Part shown: positions 61,031-64,000 of the stretch, one piece after another | Layout of the letters: each line of letters begins with the position of its first letter | Numbering within the stretch: the first letter of the stretch is position 1 | NCBI RefSeq assembly: GCF_031801495.1 | Contig: NZ_JAOEGC010000002.1 | Coordinates: 1,178,001-1,242,000 of the forward strand | Origin: Agrobacterium tumefaciens_K | Lineage (GTDB): Bacteria > Pseudomonadota > Alphaproteobacteria > Rhizobiales > Rhizobiaceae | DNA: 64,000 nt | Direction of reading: 5' to 3' | Made by a program: the position numbers and the translations under genes | The notes under the pieces: generated by a model | The model's input: only the letters and a program-made list of their open reading frames with translations | Databases searched by the model: none | What the model was told of the DNA's origin: nothing

Positions 61031-63355
61031 ATGAAGGCTGGTTCAAAATTTTTGAACGCGGTGTCGGCGGTTGCGCTGTCTGCTGGTGTTTCTTCGGTTG
61101 CGGGCTTGGGAGTGCTTGCTTCAGCGGGTGCAGCGAATGCCGCCGTTGTCAGCAGGATTGATGTTCGTGGCGCCGAAAGAGCAGGTGCCGAATCCGTACG
61201 TTCGAACATCACCATCGCGCCCGGACGCAATTTTTCCAATTCGGACATCGATGAATCGGTGAAGCGTCTTTACGCCACCGGGTACTTCTCGAATGTCTCC
61301 ATGCGCGTCGCCGGCAATGCACTGGTTGTTACCGTCAGTGAAAACCAGATGGTCAACCAGGTTGTGTTCAACGGCAACCGGAAGATCAAGGACGAGAAGC
61401 TGACGGGTGTCGTCTCGACGCAGCCGCTCGGCCCGTTCAATCAGGCGCTTGTCACTGCGGATATCGCCCGCATCAAGGAAGCCTATGCCGCGATCGGTCG
61501 CAGCGACGTCGAAGTCACGACGCAGACCGTTTCCGTCGGTCAGGGGCGCGTAAACATCGCCTTCGTTATCAATGAAGGCGAGCGCACGAAGATCGGCCGC
61601 ATCGATTTCGTTGGCAACAATGCCTATAGCGATGGCCGTCTGGCTGCCGTTATCAACACCAAGAAGTCCAACATGCTGTCGTTCCTGACGCGTAAGGACG
61701 TTTACAACGAGGACAAGCTGCGCGCCGACGAAGAGGCGCTGCGCCAGTTCTACTACAACCGTGGTTACGCCGACTTCCGCGTCGTGTCGTCCGAGGCTGT
61801 GCTGGACGAGTCCAAGAACGAATACAACATCACCGTCACGGTTGATGAAGGTCAGAAGTACGACTTCGGCAACGTTGCGGTTGAATCGACCGTTCCGGGC
61901 GTCGATGGCGCTGAACTGCAGGGCCTGCTCGAGACTCGTCAGGGCGCAACATACAGCGCCAAGGAAGTTCAGCAGAGCATGGAAGCCATCAACAAGCGTG
62001 TTGCTGCCGAAGGTTATCCCTTCGCACGCGTCACGCCGCGTGGCGACCGTGATATGGGCGGCAACACCGTTGGTGTGACCTACATCGTCGATCAGGGCGA
62101 GCGCGCTTACGTCGAACGCATTGAAATCCGCGGCAACACCCGCACGCGCGACTACGTTATTCGCCGCGAGTTCGACATCTCCGAAGGCGATGCCTTCAAC
62201 CAGTCCATCGTGACGTCTGCGAAGCGTCGTCTGGAAGCTCTCGGTTACTTCTCGAAGGTCAATGTTTCGACGACTGGCGGCAGTGCGCCGGATCGTGTCG
62301 TTATCGTTGTCGATGTTGAAGATCAGGCGACCGGCTCGTTCGGTATCGGTGCAGGTTACTCGCAGAACGACGGCGTGCTGCTTGAAGCGTCTGTCGAAGA
62401 GAAGAACTTCCTCGGTCGCGGCCAGTACATTCGCCTTGCGGCAGGTGCGGGCGAAGACGATGCGCGCAGCTATACGCTGTCCTTTACCGAGCCCTACTTC
62501 CTTGGTTACCGTCTGGCAGCAGGTTTCGACCTGTTTAAGAGCCAGAGCCGTAGCGAAGACTATTACGACTACGACGAACAGGGCTTCACGCTGCGCGTAA
62601 CGGCGCCGATCACGGAAGATGTGTCTACGACCTTCAAGTACACCTACAAGCAGATCAATTACGACGGCGAAGGCGATTGGCAAAACCCTGCCAACCTCGC
62701 TCAGCCGTATCAGGATCTGATTCGCGGCGAAGACTGGACCCAGTCGATCATTGCGAACGTATTGAACTACAACACGCTCGATGACCGCAACATGCCACGC
62801 GAAGGCTGGCAGGCGCAGCTCACGAACGAGTTCGCAGGTCTTGGCGGTGATTCCGAATACTACAAGATCTACGCGAAGGCCCGTTATTACTACACCTTCT
62901 CGGATGAGTACGATGTCATCGGCTCGCTGACGGGGCAGGCTGGCCATGTTGCACCGACGGGTGACAACCTGCTCGTCTTCGACCAGTTCAAGTTCGGTGG
63001 CCGTCAGGTTCGCGGCTTCAAGAACGATGGTATCGGTCCGCGTATCGGTAACGACTCCATCGGTGGTACAACCTACTTCGCGGCTTCTGCTGAAATCACC
63101 GCTCCGATGCCGGGCGTTCCGGAAGACTTCGGCCTGCGTCTTGCTGGTTTTGTCGATGCCGGTACGATGTACGGAAACAAGGTTTCCACTACGCAGACCG
63201 TTCAGGACGACAATTCCATTCGCGCATCGGCTGGTATCGGTGTGATGTGGGCGTCGCCGTTTGGCCCGATCCGCGTCGATTACGCCGTACCTTTCGCGAA
63301 GGAAGACTACGACGAGGAACAGCGTTTCCGGTTTGGCATGTCCAACACTTTCTGA
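61031..63355 (+). CDS. bamA: Outer membrane protein assembly factor BamA
   Basis: 774 residues. A signal peptide (up to about ANA) is followed by five POTRA domains (about residues 34-430; for example RIDVRGAERAGAESVRSNI, NQVVFNGNRKIKDEKL and VERIEIRGNTRTRDYVIRRE), then a 16-strand barrel (FGIGAGYSQNDGVLLEASV onward). The VRGF motif of loop 6 is present (RQVRGFKNDGIGPR) and the last residue is Phe, as needed for assembly. BamA inserts beta-barrel proteins in the outer membrane. The 199 bases before it hold no gene. Confidence 0.97.
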   Translation: MKAGSKFLNAVSAVALSAGVSSVAGLGVLASAGAANAAVVSRIDVRGAERAGAESVRSNITIAPGRNFSNSDIDESVKRLYATGYFSNVSMRVAGNALVVTVSENQMVNQVVFNGNRKIKDEKLTGVVSTQPLGPFNQALVTADIARIKEAYAAIGRSDVEVTTQTVSVGQGRVNIAFVINEGERTKIGRIDFVGNNAYSDGRLAAVINTKKSNMLSFLTRKDVYNEDKLRADEEALRQFYYNRGYADFRVVSSEAVLDESKNEYNITVTVDEGQKYDFGNVAVESTVPGVDGAELQGLLETRQGATYSAKEVQQSMEAINKRVAAEGYPFARVTPRGDRDMGGNTVGVTYIVDQGERAYVERIEIRGNTRTRDYVIRREFDISEGDAFNQSIVTSAKRRLEALGYFSKVNVSTTGGSAPDRVVIVVDVEDQATGSFGIGAGYSQNDGVLLEASVEEKNFLGRGQYIRLAAGAGEDDARSYTLSFTEPYFLGYRLAAGFDLFKSQSRSEDYYDYDEQGFTLRVTAPITEDVSTTFKYTYKQINYDGEGDWQNPANLAQPYQDLIRGEDWTQSIIANVLNYNTLDDRNMPREGWQAQLTNEFAGLGGDSEYYKIYAKARYYYTFSDEYDVIGSLTGQAGHVAPTGDNLLVFDQFKFGGRQVRGFKNDGIGPRIGNDSIGGTTYFAASAEITAPMPGVPEDFGLRLAGFVDAGTMYGNKVSTTQTVQDDNSIRASAGIGVMWASPFGPIRVDYAVPFAKEDYDEEQRFRFGMSNTF

Positions 63356-63404
63356 TATCGGCAGTCCAGAACTGCAACTTTGAACGTTCTGGAGTTTCCG
63401 TCTG

Positions 63405-64000
63405 ATGGAATACAACGGCTTTTTTCCGCCCCACGAAGGAATGCGATTGAAAGATATCGCAGACCGTCTTGGGGCGGAACTGTCTGATGAGGCGGCTGGC
63501 GAGCGGATCGTAAGATCCGTCGCGCCCGTCTACAGGGCAAAATCCGACCAGCTCTGCTACATTCTTTCCCGCAAGAACCGCGAGGAATTGCTGACATGCG
63601 AAGCGGCTGCCGTCATTTGTGACGCCGCCCTTGCAGGCGCTGTCCCTTCCCATATTCCGGCATTGATCTCGAAGACGCCGCATACACTCTTTGCGCAGGT
63701 TGGTGCCCTGTTGCATCCGGCCGCGATGCGTCCGTCGATGATCGGTCATGTCGAGACGGAAGTGTCGGCTGCCGCGCATGTTGATCCAAGTGCACACCTG
63801 GAAGATGGCGTGATCGTCGAGCCGTTTGCGGTGATCGGTGCAGGTGCCCGCATCGGCGCGGGTACGCGTATCGGGCCAGGCGCGATCATTGGTCCCAACG
63901 TCCAGGTCGGCCGTGACTGTACGATTGCGGGCGGTGCCAGCATTCTGGTGTCGCTGCTTGGGAACAATGTCATCATCCACAACGGCGCACGTATCGGCCA
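63405..64000 (+). CDS. lpxD: UDP-3-O-acylglucosamine N-acyltransferase, 3'-truncated by window edge
   Basis: The first 198 codons of LpxD, cut by the right window edge. The start MEYNGFFPPHEGMRLKDIA leads into the uridine-binding domain with VRSVAPVYRAKSDQLCYI and SKTPHTLFAQVGALLHP. Left-handed helix hexapeptides begin near VSAAAHVDPSAHLEDGV and continue as IGAGARIGAGTRIGPG. It adds the N-linked 3-hydroxyacyl chain of lipid A. It sits 49 bases after bamA, the usual order, with lpxA or fabZ expected next. Confidence 0.95.
   Translation, partial: MEYNGFFPPHEGMRLKDIADRLGAELSDEAAGERIVRSVAPVYRAKSDQLCYILSRKNREELLTCEAAAVICDAALAGAVPSHIPALISKTPHTLFAQVGALLHPAAMRPSMIGHVETEVSAAAHVDPSAHLEDGVIVEPFAVIGAGARIGAGTRIGPGAIIGPNVQVGRDCTIAGGASILVSLLGNNVIIHNGARIG

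Noticed and set aside
61121..63415. A 764-codon minus-strand frame opposite bamA
   Set aside because: bamA has POTRA and barrel signatures on the plus strand; the opposite frame has no family motif.

Overview
The window is chromosomal DNA of an alphaproteobacterium, most likely a Rhizobiaceae member close to Agrobacterium. The pointers are: a giant Growth Pole Ring (GPR)-type protein, a DksA without zinc-finger cysteines, the hybrid kinase CckA, a separate ClpS-ClpA pair, an NDUFA12-type complex I accessory protein, EipB (DUF1849), and Rhizobiales-style palindromic intergenic repeats. From memory, the gene order resembles the Agrobacterium chromosomal segment that runs from gatB through rne, mrcA, gpr and cckA to bamA-lpxD. 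No search was possible, so the genus is an inference. I saw no tRNA, rRNA, insertion sequence, prophage or CRISPR array; this is core genome rather than an island.

Layout. 1-4.5 kb: a truncated GNAT acetyltransferase, DUF1294, gatB, two more GNAT genes, the NDUFA12-like gene and DUF2155. 4.5-8.4 kb (minus strand): aat, accC, accB, aroQ and a DsbA-like thioredoxin. 8.5-11.3 kb: an aminotransferase, then an ArsR-type regulator divergent from a short-chain dehydrogenase homologue that has lost its catalytic Tyr and Lys. 11.4-20.3 kb: RNase E, the amidase amiC, PBP1A, and prfB with a programmed +1 frameshift. 20.3-23.3 kb: isochorismatase-like hydrolase, a secreted protein, NAD kinase, PhzF. 23.4-30.1 kb: one 2206-residue GPR homologue with DNA-level tandem repeats. 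30.5-34.2 kb: Hpt protein, 2Fe-2S ferredoxin, DUF922, folP-folB-folK. 34.2-38.8 kb: a secreted protein, YcjF/YcjX pair, SixA, DksA. 38.9-46.3 kb: FliO-like protein, cckA, clpS, clpA. 46.5-54.4 kb: azlCD, PAP2 phosphatase, LysR regulator, DUF1989, HIT protein, the overlapping RidA/GDPD/FemAB-like genes, and eipB. 54.6-64 kb: the classical rpsB-tsf-pyrH-frr-uppS-cdsA-rseP-bamA-lpxD run, with lpxD cut by the window edge.

Functionally the region is rich in translation (gatB, prfB, rpsB, tsf, frr, aat), envelope growth (amiC, mrcA, gpr, uppS, cdsA, bamA, lpxD, eipB) and cell-cycle or stress control (cckA, clpSA, dksA, rne). The items I find most notable are the GPR homologue and its divergent promoter region with CtrA-like motifs shared with an orphan Hpt protein, the catalytically dead SDR with its own regulator, the recoding site in prfB, the zinc-less DksA, and the basic tail on ClpA.
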